A DNA stretch of 64,000 bases from JADJGC01 sp964576925 (GTDB lineage: Bacteria > Zixibacteria > MSB-5A5 > CAIYYT01), in the NCBI GenBank assembly GCA_964576925.1, contig CAZNWJ010000001.1, positions 558,001-622,000 on the forward strand, given 5' to 3'. The position numbers were made by a program, and so were the translations under genes. The notes under the pieces were generated by a model. The model did not search any database. It saw only the letters and a program-made list of their open reading frames with translations, and was not told where the DNA came from. Positions 45,085-54,561 of the stretch are shown in pieces (positions within the stretch are counted from its first letter, which is position 1; each line of letters begins with the position of its first letter).

Positions 45085-48084
45085 TCAACTCCGCAATCGC
45101 GCCAAACGGGCTTTGGTATCGCGGATTGCGGGTATCTCCATGTCGGGCTTGCCCCAATAGGTTAGCACTTCTTCGTAGTTCTTGATCGCTTCCTTCGTCA
45201 AGCCAAGCCCTTCGTTTGCCACTCCCAGGAGATAGACAGAATAGGGATAGTAAAATCCGCTGGCAACGGGGGTTCCTTCATATAGATACTTTTCGAGGCG
45301 GGCCTTGCCGTTTTTGTAATCCCCGGACATAGTCGCCAGCTCTCCCAAGGTCCGCTCGATATCGCCCCCGGTACCGCCCATGTTCTTGAGGGACTCGAAC
45401 GACGCAATGATGGCAGCTGTGTCTGCCGCAGCGAAGGCCTCAAACAGCTCTGGTACTCCATTCATGATATTCTGCATCTCGCCCGGCAGGCGGCTGCGAA
45501 TGTCATTGAGGTCGCGCGTCATAATTGGTCGCAGAGAATCCGCCAGCTTGGGGTCAAAGGCAACCATGGCAATTGAGTGATTGACCTTGGCCATGAATGG
45601 GGCGTACCGATATTTGTCCTGCATGTAGTATATAGCGCTGTCGACCTGACCGATCACTTCATAGAATGAGGCGAGAGTTGACCAGGCCTGATAAATGCGG
45701 GCGCTGTCGTTAGACTTCTGAGACTCGGCGATCGCCTTGAATCGATAGCTCAGACCTTCGCGAAACGCGCCGCGCCAATTCGCGAGTCCAATTTTGACAT
45801 CGTAGTACGAAAGCATCTGAATCGGGCTGTCGCCGTGATACTTGGGCAGTGTCTCGATGTACTCTTCCGCCTTCGCGAAATCCCGGAGGCGCAGGGCACT
45901 CATCGCCAGGTTAACGATGGCGTCCGGGTCATCGGGAAAGCGCTGAAGAAACTCTTCATAAGCGACGCGCGCCTTCTCCAGATCACCCATTTGTGTATAG
46001 GTGGTAGCGAGATCACGATAGGAGATCGGTGACTCAGGATAGAATTGCTTGATGCGCTTCAGGTATTCAATCGCTTTGTCGTATTCCTTGATTGATCGGT
46101 GCACGAACACCTGATAGTTGAGTGCGATCTGATTCTTGGGATCGTTCTTCAGTATGTCGTCGAGAAGGGCGACGGCCCCTACGGTGTCACGGGCAAGTTG
46201 TAACCGCAAGATCGCATAAACCCCCTTGGCCTCGTTGTCCTCCGGATACTTCTCGACAAGCGATTTCAGCTTGTTCATGGCGTCATCGAATTCCTGCCGG
46301 AACCAGAGGTCGTAGTAGGCGTCAATCAGGCTGCGATCCCGATCACCCAATTTGTCCTCGTACCGTTTCACCTTCGCGAAGTAAGGTGCGCCGCGCTGTT
46401 GCTCTCCGCGGAACATGTAGGTCATGCCGATACGCAAGTAGGGCAGCGCGAAAGTCGAGTCGATGGCAATTGCCTTCTCGAAGTCGGCAATCGCAGCGTC
46501 CCACAGTTGGCTGCCGAATTTCTGCAACCCGGAATGATAATAGCGATAAGCTTCAGGATCCGAGGTCGTCAGTTGGGCTACGCCGCGATCCAACGCCATT
46601 AACTCGCCCAGATTCAGTGAGGCAGCGATACGCGCCGTGAGAGAGTCAACCACGTTGAATGGGTCATTGCCGGTGACTTTTTCACCCATGAGTATCTTGC
46701 CGGACTTGGCGTCTTCAAGTCGAGCATCTATACGAAACCTTTCACCCAGTTTATAAATTGCCCCCGACATGACGTTTACAGCCCCCAGCTTGCGAGCTGC
46801 CTTGACCTGTTCGTCATAGCCGATCGACTCCAACTCCTTCGCGTTCTTGCCCATCGCTTCCAGAAGCTTGTTCTGGCTGATAATGTTAACGCGCTGGACC
46901 TGTGCCAGATCGGTGATCAGAATCTCCGGCAAGCCGGTTTCAAGCCAGTCGAGGCTGGCATCACCGGTTTTGTTTTCGAAATTGAGAATTGCCAGCGTGT
47001 ACTCCCGCGCCTCCGCACTGGAGATGCCGAGTTCCTCGCCCTTGGGGAACAGCAGATAGAAGGCACTGATCAAGATGACAACCACCGGCAACGCGATCAT
47101 CAACCGCCTGCGACGTTGGCGCGCGGCTTCCTGTTTCACCTGGCCCTGAAAGTCTTTCTGCGTGCGAATGCCGGAAACCGTGGAAGAAACGCCGCTGTCA
47201 TACTGGCGACGGAGATTGCGCAGGTCGATTACGAGGTCGCGGGTGTCCTGATAGCGCTCGTTGGCGTCCTTTTGCAGACACTTGTCAATAATCCGTTCAA
47301 TCTCGGGATCAATGTCGGGTTGGAATTGCCTCACTGGGGGATGGGGAGTCTCGAGAATCTTGGCCAATATCGAGACTTGCGACTGCCCGGTAAACGGCAT
47401 CTCGCCCGCAAACATCCGGTAGAGGAGAACGCCGAAGGAGAAAACATCGGATCGCGAGTCAACCGTCTCACCGCGCGCCTGCTCAGGGGACATGTAAGCC
47501 ACCGTTCCGATTACGGTCCCGACCTTGGTAACATCAGCTTTGACGGTTGCGCCGCTGACTGCCTGCGTCGTTTCACCGGCCTGCAGAGGCGTCATCGGCT
47601 TGGCGAGACCAAAATCGAGAATTTTCGGCTCTTCGTGCTCATCAACGATGATGTTATCGGGCTTGATGTCGCGATGGACGATGTTCAGCTTGTGCGCAGC
47701 CGCCAGTCCCGAGGCGATCTTCTCGGCGATTCGCAGCTTCTTCCCGATATCCAGCGATTGATCGGACAAAAACTCACTCAAGTGCTTGCCGCGAATGTAC
47801 TCCATGACAATATAATGCATCTCATGTTCACCGGCCTTCGGTTGGGCGGCGCCGATATCATAGATCGCCATGATATTGGGGTGTTGGATCTGCGCGGCTG
47901 TTTTGGCTTCACGCTCGAACCGGATCCGGCGATCTTCATCGTCGAAATAGTCGTCGCGCAGTGTTTTCAAGGCAACCTGGCGGTTAAGCTTGGTGTCCTC
48001 GGCAAGGAAGACCTCACCCATCCCACCCTCGCCCAGTTTCCGCACGATCTTGAATTGCGCTAAAGCGTCGCCGGCATTCAGCAT
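45085..48084 (-). CDS. Membrane Ser/Thr protein kinase with TPR sensor
   Basis: The product has 999 residues. The Hanks-type kinase domain (about 8-280) has KLGEGGMGEVF, Lys in VALKTL, HRDIKPDNI and DFGLAKP followed by an activation segment, all intact. A transmembrane helix (RLMIALPVVVILISAFYLLF, near 335-355) separates it from an extracytoplasmic half. That half starts with a FlgO/CsgG-like LAILNFENKTGDASLDWLETG region (about 375-510) and continues with many TPR units to the C terminus. GAGGA eight bases upstream fixes the ATG at 48084. It likely senses envelope state and phosphorylates cytoplasmic targets. Confidence 0.92.
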   Translation of the reverse strand: MLNAGDALAQFKIVRKLGEGGMGEVFLAEDTKLNRQVALKTLRDDYFDDEDRRIRFEREAKTAAQIQHPNIMAIYDIGAAQPKAGEHEMHYIVMEYIRGKHLSEFLSDQSLDIGKKLRIAEKIASGLAAAHKLNIVHRDIKPDNIIVDEHEEPKILDFGLAKPMTPLQAGETTQAVSGATVKADVTKVGTVIGTVAYMSPEQARGETVDSRSDVFSFGVLLYRMFAGEMPFTGQSQVSILAKILETPHPPVRQFQPDIDPEIERIIDKCLQKDANERYQDTRDLVIDLRNLRRQYDSGVSSTVSGIRTQKDFQGQVKQEAARQRRRRLMIALPVVVILISAFYLLFPKGEELGISSAEAREYTLAILNFENKTGDASLDWLETGLPEILITDLAQVQRVNIISQNKLLEAMGKNAKELESIGYDEQVKAARKLGAVNVMSGAIYKLGERFRIDARLEDAKSGKILMGEKVTGNDPFNVVDSLTARIAASLNLGELMALDRGVAQLTTSDPEAYRYYHSGLQKFGSQLWDAAIADFEKAIAIDSTFALPYLRIGMTYMFRGEQQRGAPYFAKVKRYEDKLGDRDRSLIDAYYDLWFRQEFDDAMNKLKSLVEKYPEDNEAKGVYAILRLQLARDTVGAVALLDDILKNDPKNQIALNYQVFVHRSIKEYDKAIEYLKRIKQFYPESPISYRDLATTYTQMGDLEKARVAYEEFLQRFPDDPDAIVNLAMSALRLRDFAKAEEYIETLPKYHGDSPIQMLSYYDVKIGLANWRGAFREGLSYRFKAIAESQKSNDSARIYQAWSTLASFYEVIGQVDSAIYYMQDKYRYAPFMAKVNHSIAMVAFDPKLADSLRPIMTRDLNDIRSRLPGEMQNIMNGVPELFEAFAAADTAAIIASFESLKNMGGTGGDIERTLGELATMSGDYKNGKARLEKYLYEGTPVASGFYYPYSVYLLGVANEGLGLTKEAIKNYEEVLTYWGKPDMEIPAIRDTKARLARLRS

Positions 48085-48167
48085 GTCGAGTCCTCTAAGT
48101 GCATTGGTGGAGAGTATGCCGTAAAGAACGGGGGAATTCAAGCTTAAACTCGATGGGCACTTCGAGC

Positions 48168-48196
48168 TTTACTGAACCAGCTTGGTCTATTATAAT
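48168..48196 (+). promoter_or_regulatory. Candidate promoter overlapping the DUF72 gene start
   Basis: A perfect TATAAT (48191-48196) is preceded 17 bases upstream by a weak TTTACT. The predicted transcript start is at or beside the ATG at 48204, so the message could be leaderless. Confidence 0.4.
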
Positions 48197-48203
48197 GCGG
48201 TCA

Positions 48204-49067
48204 ATGCCGGCAAAGTCCAAACCATCATTGGTCCGCTTCGGGACCTCGTCGTTTTCATCCGAAGATTGGGTAGGTCCGTTCTATCCCGAGGGCACCAAGC
48301 CGGCCGAGTTCCTTGGTCTCTACGCAAAGCAGTTTGACACTGTCGAAGTTGACGCCACCTACTACGCGATACCGTCGGCTCGTACGGTTGCCGGCTGGGC
48401 CGAGAAGACACCGGAGTCGTTCCTGATCTCGGCCAAGTTTCCCCGGTCAATTGTTCACGGAGGCGAAGGAGCTACGCCCGACTCGAAACTGATTCTGCAA
48501 CCGGACGCCACCTACAAGGATCGCGATCGATTTCTCAAGGTCATTACGGAATTGGGCAAGCGACTGGGTCCCCTCGTTCTGCAGTTTCCCTATTTTTCCA
48601 GGAAGGTCTTTGCCTCGCGCGAGCCGTTTCTCGCTCGCCTGGAGCGCTTCCTGTCGGATCTACCAGAAGGGTTTCGCTATGGCGTCGAGATCCGAAATCG
48701 CACCTGGCTTAAGAGCGATTTTGTCGAAATTCTGCGTCGTCACAACGTCGCGCTCGTACTGGTCGATCAGGCCTGGATGCCGCATGGCGACGAGGTCGAG
48801 CAGATGTTTGATCCGGTGACGTCAGATTTCTGCTACGTCCGACTCCTGGGTGATCGACAGCAAATCGAGGCGATCACCAAAACCTGGGAGAAGGAAGTAA
48901 TCGACCGCGACGAAAGCCTCGCCCGCTGGAGCGCATTCCTGGTCAGGATGATGGAACGACATATTCAGACCTTGGTCTATATCAACAACCACTTCGCGGG
49001 CCACGCGCCCGCCACTTTGAGAAAACTCAAGCAGCTATTTGAGCAAGAATTGAAGAGTCATCGTTAG
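48204..49067 (+). CDS. DUF72 (YecE-like) protein
   Basis: The product has 287 residues with a TIM-barrel-like DUF72 fold: VRFGTSSFSSEDWVGPFYP, FDTVEVDATYYAIPS, SAKFPRSIVH, PLVLQFPYF, YGVEIRNRTWL, and a C-terminal YINNHFAGHAPATL. Its biochemical role is unknown across bacteria. I chose the ATG at 48204 (MPAKSKPS); no Shine-Dalgarno is visible. Divergent from the kinase. Confidence 0.88.
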   Translation: MPAKSKPSLVRFGTSSFSSEDWVGPFYPEGTKPAEFLGLYAKQFDTVEVDATYYAIPSARTVAGWAEKTPESFLISAKFPRSIVHGGEGATPDSKLILQPDATYKDRDRFLKVITELGKRLGPLVLQFPYFSRKVFASREPFLARLERFLSDLPEGFRYGVEIRNRTWLKSDFVEILRRHNVALVLVDQAWMPHGDEVEQMFDPVTSDFCYVRLLGDRQQIEAITKTWEKEVIDRDESLARWSAFLVRMMERHIQTLVYINNHFAGHAPATLRKLKQLFEQELKSHR

Positions 49068-49098
49068 CGAGTCTGCGGAGGAAGGCCATTCGAGACGG

Positions 49099-49941
49099 TT
49101 ACTCGGTGTCGTGAAGGCACCGATCTTTTCCAGATTGTTTGACGGTGTACATTAACCGGTCAGCGCGCGAAACCATCTCATCAACCGATTCGGGTGGCCG
49201 CTTGAAAGTGTAAGCCCCAATACTGTATGAAATCGGCCAGCCATTCAGTTCGGCCATGCGCGTCAAGTCCTGCCGCAACCGCTCCATGACAGAAGCGGCG
49301 GCCGTTGCGTCAGTCTCCGACAAGAGGATGACAAACTCATCACCGCCGAAGCGCGCCACGCGATCGACAGCGCGAACGCTCGATCTCATCAGGTCCGCCG
49401 TCTGTGACAGAACGCGGTCGCCTGCCTGGTGGCCGTCGCTGTCATTGACGTTTTTGAAATTGTCAATATCAGTGAAGGCTATCGTAATCGGCCTTCCGGT
49501 ACGCCGTGATCGGGCTATCTCCAATTCGGCAAACTCCTGGAATGCGCGTCTATTATAGATTCCGGTGAGATCATCAACGCGCGCTGCTGCCTTGTGGTGG
49601 TCTGCTGAGTCCTTGAGGGCAGCGAGCATGATCGCAATCAAGGTGTACAGCAGCAACCTGAGAATCTCATTGACCACCGTATAATCGGGGCTCCGTTGAA
49701 TCATGCCCGACTCGATATCGACGATGGTTGCGACAAACGCGCTCAGAATGGCCGTGGCAATCCCGGCTACGCGACCCAGGGAGCAGACCGCGATGGCAAT
49801 CGGCAGGAAGAAGAAAATCGAAATTGCCAGTGACGCGCTTGTGTGGAAGTAGATTGCCGCAATGGCGAGGACCAACGCTATTACCAATCCGGCACCGGCT
49901 GCGCGCGGTATTTTCTCGAGAAGCGTTATGAACTGCAGCAT
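49099..49941 (-). CDS. Membrane diguanylate cyclase
   Basis: The product has 280 residues. The N-terminal half (residues about 12-110) has four or five transmembrane helices. The GGDEF domain follows (DDLTGIYNRRAFQEF onward) with intact ARFGGDEFVILL, so it should make cyclic di-GMP. The inhibitory I-site RxxD is present as RAVD, five residues before GGDEF. The signal sensed by the membrane part is unknown. Confidence 0.9.
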   Translation of the reverse strand: MLQFITLLEKIPRAAGAGLVIALVLAIAAIYFHTSASLAISIFFFLPIAIAVCSLGRVAGIATAILSAFVATIVDIESGMIQRSPDYTVVNEILRLLLYTLIAIMLAALKDSADHHKAAARVDDLTGIYNRRAFQEFAELEIARSRRTGRPITIAFTDIDNFKNVNDSDGHQAGDRVLSQTADLMRSSVRAVDRVARFGGDEFVILLSETDATAAASVMERLRQDLTRMAELNGWPISYSIGAYTFKRPPESVDEMVSRADRLMYTVKQSGKDRCLHDTE

Positions 49942-50193
49942 GGCGAATCAAATGCTAAAGGGTCTCTTATCACAATTGTCGACACATTCTTGGGCAAAAG
50001 AATACATGTTCAAGCCGAATTTGCAAATATTTCGTCAATTCCCGAATCGATAAGAGTTGGCGTCAATCCAATAAAAAGATCGCAGGGTTTCGTATTGACC
50101 TTTTGCGGGGATGATAGAGACCTAAATTGTCGAGGATGATGAAATTGTACTTATTGGTTACTCACTTAATTGAATTTACGAGGAGGCAATCAC

Positions 50194-50796
50194 ATGGCCT
50201 TTGAATTACCGGCGCTCGCTTATGCGCCCGACGCCCTGGAACCGTTCATTGACAAAGAAACGATGAACATCCATCATGGCAAACACCATCAAACCTACGT
50301 CACCAAGCTGAACGAAGCAGTCGCCAGCCATCCCGACCTGCAGAAAAAGGCGGTGGAAGATCTGGTGCGCGACTTGAATTCCGTTCCGGAAGCGGTTCGG
50401 ACTGCAGTGCGCAATCATGGTGGCGGACACGCCAACCATAGCTTCTTCTGGAAGATCCTCAAGAAGGAAACGAAATACGACGGCAAGATCGCCGAGTCGA
50501 TCAACTCCACGTTTGGTAGTTTCGACGTATTCAAAGAGAAGTTCTCCGCTGCAGCCGCCGGTGTTTTCGGTTCCGGCTGGGCCTGGCTGGTGGCCTCAGG
50601 CGGAAAGCTGGAAATTGCGACCACGGCCAATCAGGATTCGCCGCTGACTCAGGGCAAGTCGCCGATCATCGGTATCGATGTCTGGGAGCATGCGTACTAC
50701 CTGAAATATCAGAATCGTCGCCCCGAGTACATTGCCGCGTTTTTCAACGTGGTGAATTGGGATGAGGTCAACAAGGTGTTTGCCGCAGTCAAATAG
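50194..50796 (+). CDS. sodA: Superoxide dismutase, Mn-type (or cambialistic)
   Basis: The product has 200 residues. Metal ligands are His27 (NIHHGKHHQTY), His in NHSFFW, and Asp/His in GIDVWEHAYY. GGGHANHSFFW and TANQDSPL (with the second-shell Gln) favour manganese over iron in the usual scheme. It converts superoxide to hydrogen peroxide and oxygen in the cytoplasm, implying aerobic or oxygen-exposed life. GAGGAGG stands seven bases before the ATG at 50194. A terminator follows. Confidence 0.94.
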   Translation: MAFELPALAYAPDALEPFIDKETMNIHHGKHHQTYVTKLNEAVASHPDLQKKAVEDLVRDLNSVPEAVRTAVRNHGGGHANHSFFWKILKKETKYDGKIAESINSTFGSFDVFKEKFSAAAAGVFGSGWAWLVASGGKLEIATTANQDSPLTQGKSPIIGIDVWEHAYYLKYQNRRPEYIAAFFNVVNWDEVNKVFAAVK

Positions 50797-50824
50797 ACGC
50801 CATTCACTGAGATCTTGTGAATTC

Positions 50825-50856
50825 AAACCGCCGTTCCGTATGGAGCGGCGGTTTTT
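50825..50856 (+). terminator. Rho-independent terminator of sodA
   Basis: AAACCGCCGTTCC and GGAGCGGCGGTTT form a 13-base stem with one G-U pair and a four-base loop, followed by TT and C. Confidence 0.85.
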
Positions 50857-50906
50857 CAATCTGCGTTATCGCTTGATGGGACCTCGCCGCGATACCAGTT
50901 CCGCAC

Positions 50907-50935
50907 TTGACTCGATGCGGGTGGAAAGCTTTATT
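50907..50935 (+). promoter_or_regulatory. Promoter of the PSP1-metG-rsmA operon
   Basis: TTGACT (50907-50912) and TTTATT (50930-50935) are 17 bases apart, 35 bases before the first ATG. The -10 is weak. Confidence 0.5.
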
Positions 50936-50969
50936 AACTGTTTATGGATCAAGTGCGTATCATTGAATT

Positions 50970-51839
50970 ATGACGGACATTCAAGAATTCTTGTACGAAA
51001 TCGAGTTTAAAGCGCACCGCCGCGAGTTTTACGGTAATCCGCACAGCCTGAGCTTGGGCGAAAAGGACTGGGTGGTTGTCGAGGCGGAACGCGGCGAAGA
51101 CATGGGCTTCGTTCACATGCTCATCGAGCCGGAGGCCAAGTTCAAGAACCGTCCGACAAAGGTGCGTCCGATTCTGCGCAGCGCCACCGACGATGACCGC
51201 TTCAAGATGTCGAAGAACCGCGAGATGGAGTCCGAATCGCTTGAACACTGCAAAGAACTGATCAGGCAACACGGCCTGCAAATGAAGCTGGTAGACGTCG
51301 AGTACCAATTCGACCTGAACAAAATGACTTACTACTTCACTGCGGACGAGCGCGTCGATTTCCGCTCGCTGGTCAAGGACCTGGCGTCGCATTATCGAAC
51401 CCGCATCGAACTGCGGCAGATTGGCGTCCGCGACGAAGCGCGCCGTATCGGTGGTTACGGCATCTGCGGTCTACAGCAGTGCTGCAACACCTTCATTCGC
51501 GAGTTCGAGCCGATCTCCACCCAGTTGGCGCGCGACCAGAATCTGTCGTTAAATCCGGCCAAGATCTCCGGCAATTGCGGGCGGCTGTTGTGCTGTCTGC
51601 TTTACGAGCAGAACCACTATACCGATACGATCCGCAAGTTTCCGGAGGTCGGCAGCGAAATCGACACTCCGGCCGGACGCGGCACCGTGGAATCGATCAA
51701 CGTCTTCCAGCAGTATATGGTGATCCGGCTTGATGAAGGCATCGAACGACTGAGTTGGAAAGACTGGGTGCAGCACGAAAAGAAAAAGCAATTTACCGCA
51801 GCGCTCAAAGCGCGCATGAATAATCCGAAATCAGAATGA
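50970..51839 (+). CDS. PSP1/YaaT-family protein
   Basis: The product has 289 residues. The PSP1 domain includes DWVVVEAERGEDMGFVHM and VDVEYQFDLNKMTYYFTAD, with the Cys-rich IGGYGICGLQQCC and ISGNCGRLLCCLLYE typical of YaaT. In Firmicutes YaaT acts with YlbF/YmcA (an RNase Y-interacting Fe-S complex) in RNA processing and sporulation; here the role is unproven. Its last codon overlaps the metG ATG. First gene of a seven-gene operon. Confidence 0.88.
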   Translation: MTDIQEFLYEIEFKAHRREFYGNPHSLSLGEKDWVVVEAERGEDMGFVHMLIEPEAKFKNRPTKVRPILRSATDDDRFKMSKNREMESESLEHCKELIRQHGLQMKLVDVEYQFDLNKMTYYFTADERVDFRSLVKDLASHYRTRIELRQIGVRDEARRIGGYGICGLQQCCNTFIREFEPISTQLARDQNLSLNPAKISGNCGRLLCCLLYEQNHYTDTIRKFPEVGSEIDTPAGRGTVESINVFQQYMVIRLDEGIERLSWKDWVQHEKKKQFTAALKARMNNPKSE

Positions 51840-53761
51840 ACTTCTATATCACTACCCCGATCTACTACGCCAATGCCGAACTCCATATCGGGCATGGTTA
51901 CACTTCGGTCATCACCGACACGCTCAAGCGCTATCATGCGCTCTTCGGTGAAGAATCGTTCTTCCTGACCGGAATGGACGAACACGGTGCGAAAGTCGAG
52001 GAAGCCGCGTTAGCGCAGGGCAAGACGCCTCAGCAATTGTGCGATGAAAACTATTTGAAATTCGTCGAGGCACTCAAGACCCTGGGAATTTCTTACAACC
52101 ACTTCATCCGCACGACCTCCGAGCGCCACAAGAAGGGGGTGCAGAAACTCCTGACGAAGTTGTGGGAAGCACGCACACCCTCGGGCGAGCCTGTGATTTA
52201 TCAGGGCAAGTACGAGGGGCTTTACTGCGTTGGCTGCGAGAAGTTCATCACCGAGAAGGAACTGACCGCCGATGGACTCTGCCCCAATCATCTGACCAAA
52301 CCGAAACTGGTCTCGGAAAATAACTACTTCTTCCGCCTGACGGCCTATCTCGATAAAGTCGAGGAACTGATCCGCAGCAATCGTCTGAAGATCATGCCCG
52401 AGGGGCGCCGCAACGAGGTGCTGGGACTGCTCAAGCAGGGGCTCCCCGATTTCTCCATCTCACGCGAGAAACTGAACTGGGGTATCGATCTTCCTTTTGA
52501 TTCGAAGCAGAAGACGTATGTCTGGGTCGACGCACTGCCGAACTACATCACGGCCATCGGTTATGGCGATGATCCGGCTATGTTCGACAAATGGTGGAAC
52601 GGGTCGCAGATCGTGCACCTGATGGGGCGCGACATCCTGAAATTCCACGCTATCTTCTGGCCCGCGATCTTAATGGCGGCCGACCTCCGCGTGCCCGATA
52701 TCATGTTCATCCACGGCTACCTGAGTCTGAATGGGCAAAAGATCAGCAAGTCGCTCGGTAATGTGATTGCCAACGAACATCTGGTCGCGCAGTTCGGGCA
52801 GGATGCCGCTCGCTACCTTCTCGTGTCGCAATTTCCGTTCCACTTAGACGGTGATATCAGCTACCAGCGACTCTATGAAAAGTACAATTCCGACTTGGCC
52901 AATGACTATGGAAATCTGGTGAGTCGCGTCGTGAAGCTGACGATCGCCAATTTCGACGGCCAGATCCCGCCGCTGGCGGCAGGCCCGGACGATCACTCTG
53001 AAGAACTGAACAAGCTGATTGCCGCAACGCCCAAAGCCGTTATCGATCAGATTCGCGATATCGATGTGATGGGCGCCGTCGAGTCGATCTGGGCGCTGAT
53101 TCGAGCGGCAAATCGCTATTTTGACTACAGCAAACCCTGGGAACTGGCAAAGAACGGCAACAAAGAGAGACTGGCAACTGTGTTGCATCGATCGCTGGAG
53201 GCCGTGCGAATTGCGGCAACCCTGACCTGGCCAATCATGCCGGAAAAATCTGGACGGGTACTTGAGATGCTGGGGTACAACAGCGAGTACCGGCCCTCGA
53301 TTATCGACGCCGGCAAAACAGAAATGCTTGTACCAGGAACGCAACTGCGTCCACTGGACAATATCTTCCCGCGCCTGGCTGCGCCAAAGGAGGACAAGAT
53401 CGAAGCTCCCAAACCCGCGCCCCCCGGATTGCCGGAGGGCTTGGTCACCATCGATGACTTTTTCAAGTCGAAATTAGTCGTGGCCGAGGTTGTCGCCTGC
53501 GAAGCGGTTCCTGAAGCAACAAAGCTCCTGAAATTGCAGATCGCGATCGGCGAAGAACGACGCCAAATCGTCGCCGGTGTTGCGGAGTTCTACAAGCAGG
53601 AAGAGATGGTAGGTAAGAAAATCGTAGTTGTAGCCAATCTCGTGCCCGCGACCATTCGGGGTATCGAATCGAACGGCATGTTGCTAGCCGCCAAGAAGGG
53701 GAAGGAATTGAAGCTCGTTACCGTTGACGGCAATATCCCCTCCGGCGCCAAGGTCGGCTGA
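51836..53761 (+). CDS. metG: Methionyl-tRNA synthetase
   Basis: The product has 641 residues. The class I catalytic domain has HIGHGY near residue 17 and KISKSLGN near 303, and a Cys-bearing zinc insertion (CVGCEKF and CPNH). An anticodon-binding domain and a C-terminal EMAPII-like tRNA-binding domain (about 535-641, FKSKLVVAEVVACEAVPEATK) complete it. It charges tRNA-Met. The ATG overlaps the preceding stop by four bases. Confidence 0.96.
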   Translation: MNFYITTPIYYANAELHIGHGYTSVITDTLKRYHALFGEESFFLTGMDEHGAKVEEAALAQGKTPQQLCDENYLKFVEALKTLGISYNHFIRTTSERHKKGVQKLLTKLWEARTPSGEPVIYQGKYEGLYCVGCEKFITEKELTADGLCPNHLTKPKLVSENNYFFRLTAYLDKVEELIRSNRLKIMPEGRRNEVLGLLKQGLPDFSISREKLNWGIDLPFDSKQKTYVWVDALPNYITAIGYGDDPAMFDKWWNGSQIVHLMGRDILKFHAIFWPAILMAADLRVPDIMFIHGYLSLNGQKISKSLGNVIANEHLVAQFGQDAARYLLVSQFPFHLDGDISYQRLYEKYNSDLANDYGNLVSRVVKLTIANFDGQIPPLAAGPDDHSEELNKLIAATPKAVIDQIRDIDVMGAVESIWALIRAANRYFDYSKPWELAKNGNKERLATVLHRSLEAVRIAATLTWPIMPEKSGRVLEMLGYNSEYRPSIIDAGKTEMLVPGTQLRPLDNIFPRLAAPKEDKIEAPKPAPPGLPEGLVTIDDFFKSKLVVAEVVACEAVPEATKLLKLQIAIGEERRQIVAGVAEFYKQEEMVGKKIVVVANLVPATIRGIESNGMLLAAKKGKELKLVTVDGNIPSGAKVG

Positions 53762-53799
53762 GACCCGCGGTGGCATTGCTGCGCAGGCTGTAGCGAAGC

Positions 53800-54561
53800 A
53801 TGATCGACACTCACTGCCATCTCGACTTTCCCGATTTCAATGAAGACCGCGATCAAATTCTTGCGGCGGCACGCTCGGCCGGTGTGCGGCGCATGATCAA
53901 TATTGGTTGCGACCTGAAGTCGTCGATTGCCGGCGTCGAGTTGGCAAAGCGACATCCCGAAATCTACGCAGCCGTCGGGTTTCACCCTCACGACGCCAGG
54001 AACTACGATGACGGCTCCGAGGCGCACCTGCGAGAACTTGCAAACAACTTTAAGGTTGTAGCTATCGGCGAAATCGGGCTCGATTTCTACCGCGATCATT
54101 CCCCCCGCGATACACAACGCCGCGTCTTTCTTAGTCAGATCGCTCTCGCGAAAGAACTTGGCCTGCCGATGGTGATTCACATTCGTGATGCCTACGCCGA
54201 GGCGCTTGACATATTGATAAACGAGAAGGCCTACGAAGGCAATGTCGTGTTGCATTGTTTCTCCGGCACACCGGCAGAGGCGCGCAAAGCTGCCGATTAC
54301 GGCTTCTTCATGAGTTTTGGCGGCGTGATGACCTTCAAGAATTCGCACCTTCCCGAACTCGTCAAAGCGTTACCGCCGGACTTGATCTTGCTCGAAACCG
54401 ATGCTCCCTACCTGACCCCGCATCCGCATCGGGGCCAGCGCAATCACCCGGCGCTAATCAAGCTGGTTTACGAAAAGCTGGCGGAAACTCTGGGCCGTGA
54501 CTTTCCGGCTGTCGAGTCAATGATTGATGGTAACGCCGAGCGGTTCTTCGAGTTTGAATGA
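53800..54561 (+). CDS. TatD-family metal-dependent hydrolase
   Basis: The product has 253 residues with a TIM-barrel metallohydrolase fold: MIDTHCHLDFPDF (residues 1-13), AVGFHPHDARNY, AIGEIGLDFYRD, PMVIHIRDAYAEALD, VVLHCFSGT and LETDAPYLTPHPHRG. It is a TatD-type DNase/3'-5' exonuclease; the gene commonly neighbours metG and rsmA in bacteria. It overlaps rsmA by four bases. Confidence 0.93.
   Translation: MIDTHCHLDFPDFNEDRDQILAAARSAGVRRMINIGCDLKSSIAGVELAKRHPEIYAAVGFHPHDARNYDDGSEAHLRELANNFKVVAIGEIGLDFYRDHSPRDTQRRVFLSQIALAKELGLPMVIHIRDAYAEALDILINEKAYEGNVVLHCFSGTPAEARKAADYGFFMSFGGVMTFKNSHLPELVKALPPDLILLETDAPYLTPHPHRGQRNHPALIKLVYEKLAETLGRDFPAVESMIDGNAERFFEFE

Noticed and set aside
47116..48063. 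Plus-strand frame antisense to the kinase gene
   Set aside because: It mirrors the kinase catalytic domain; the translation has no domain of its own.
48099..48203. Upstream extension of the DUF72 gene
   Set aside because: The extension overlaps the TATAAT promoter element and the first codons' region of the divergent kinase transcript, and its residues do not resemble the family.
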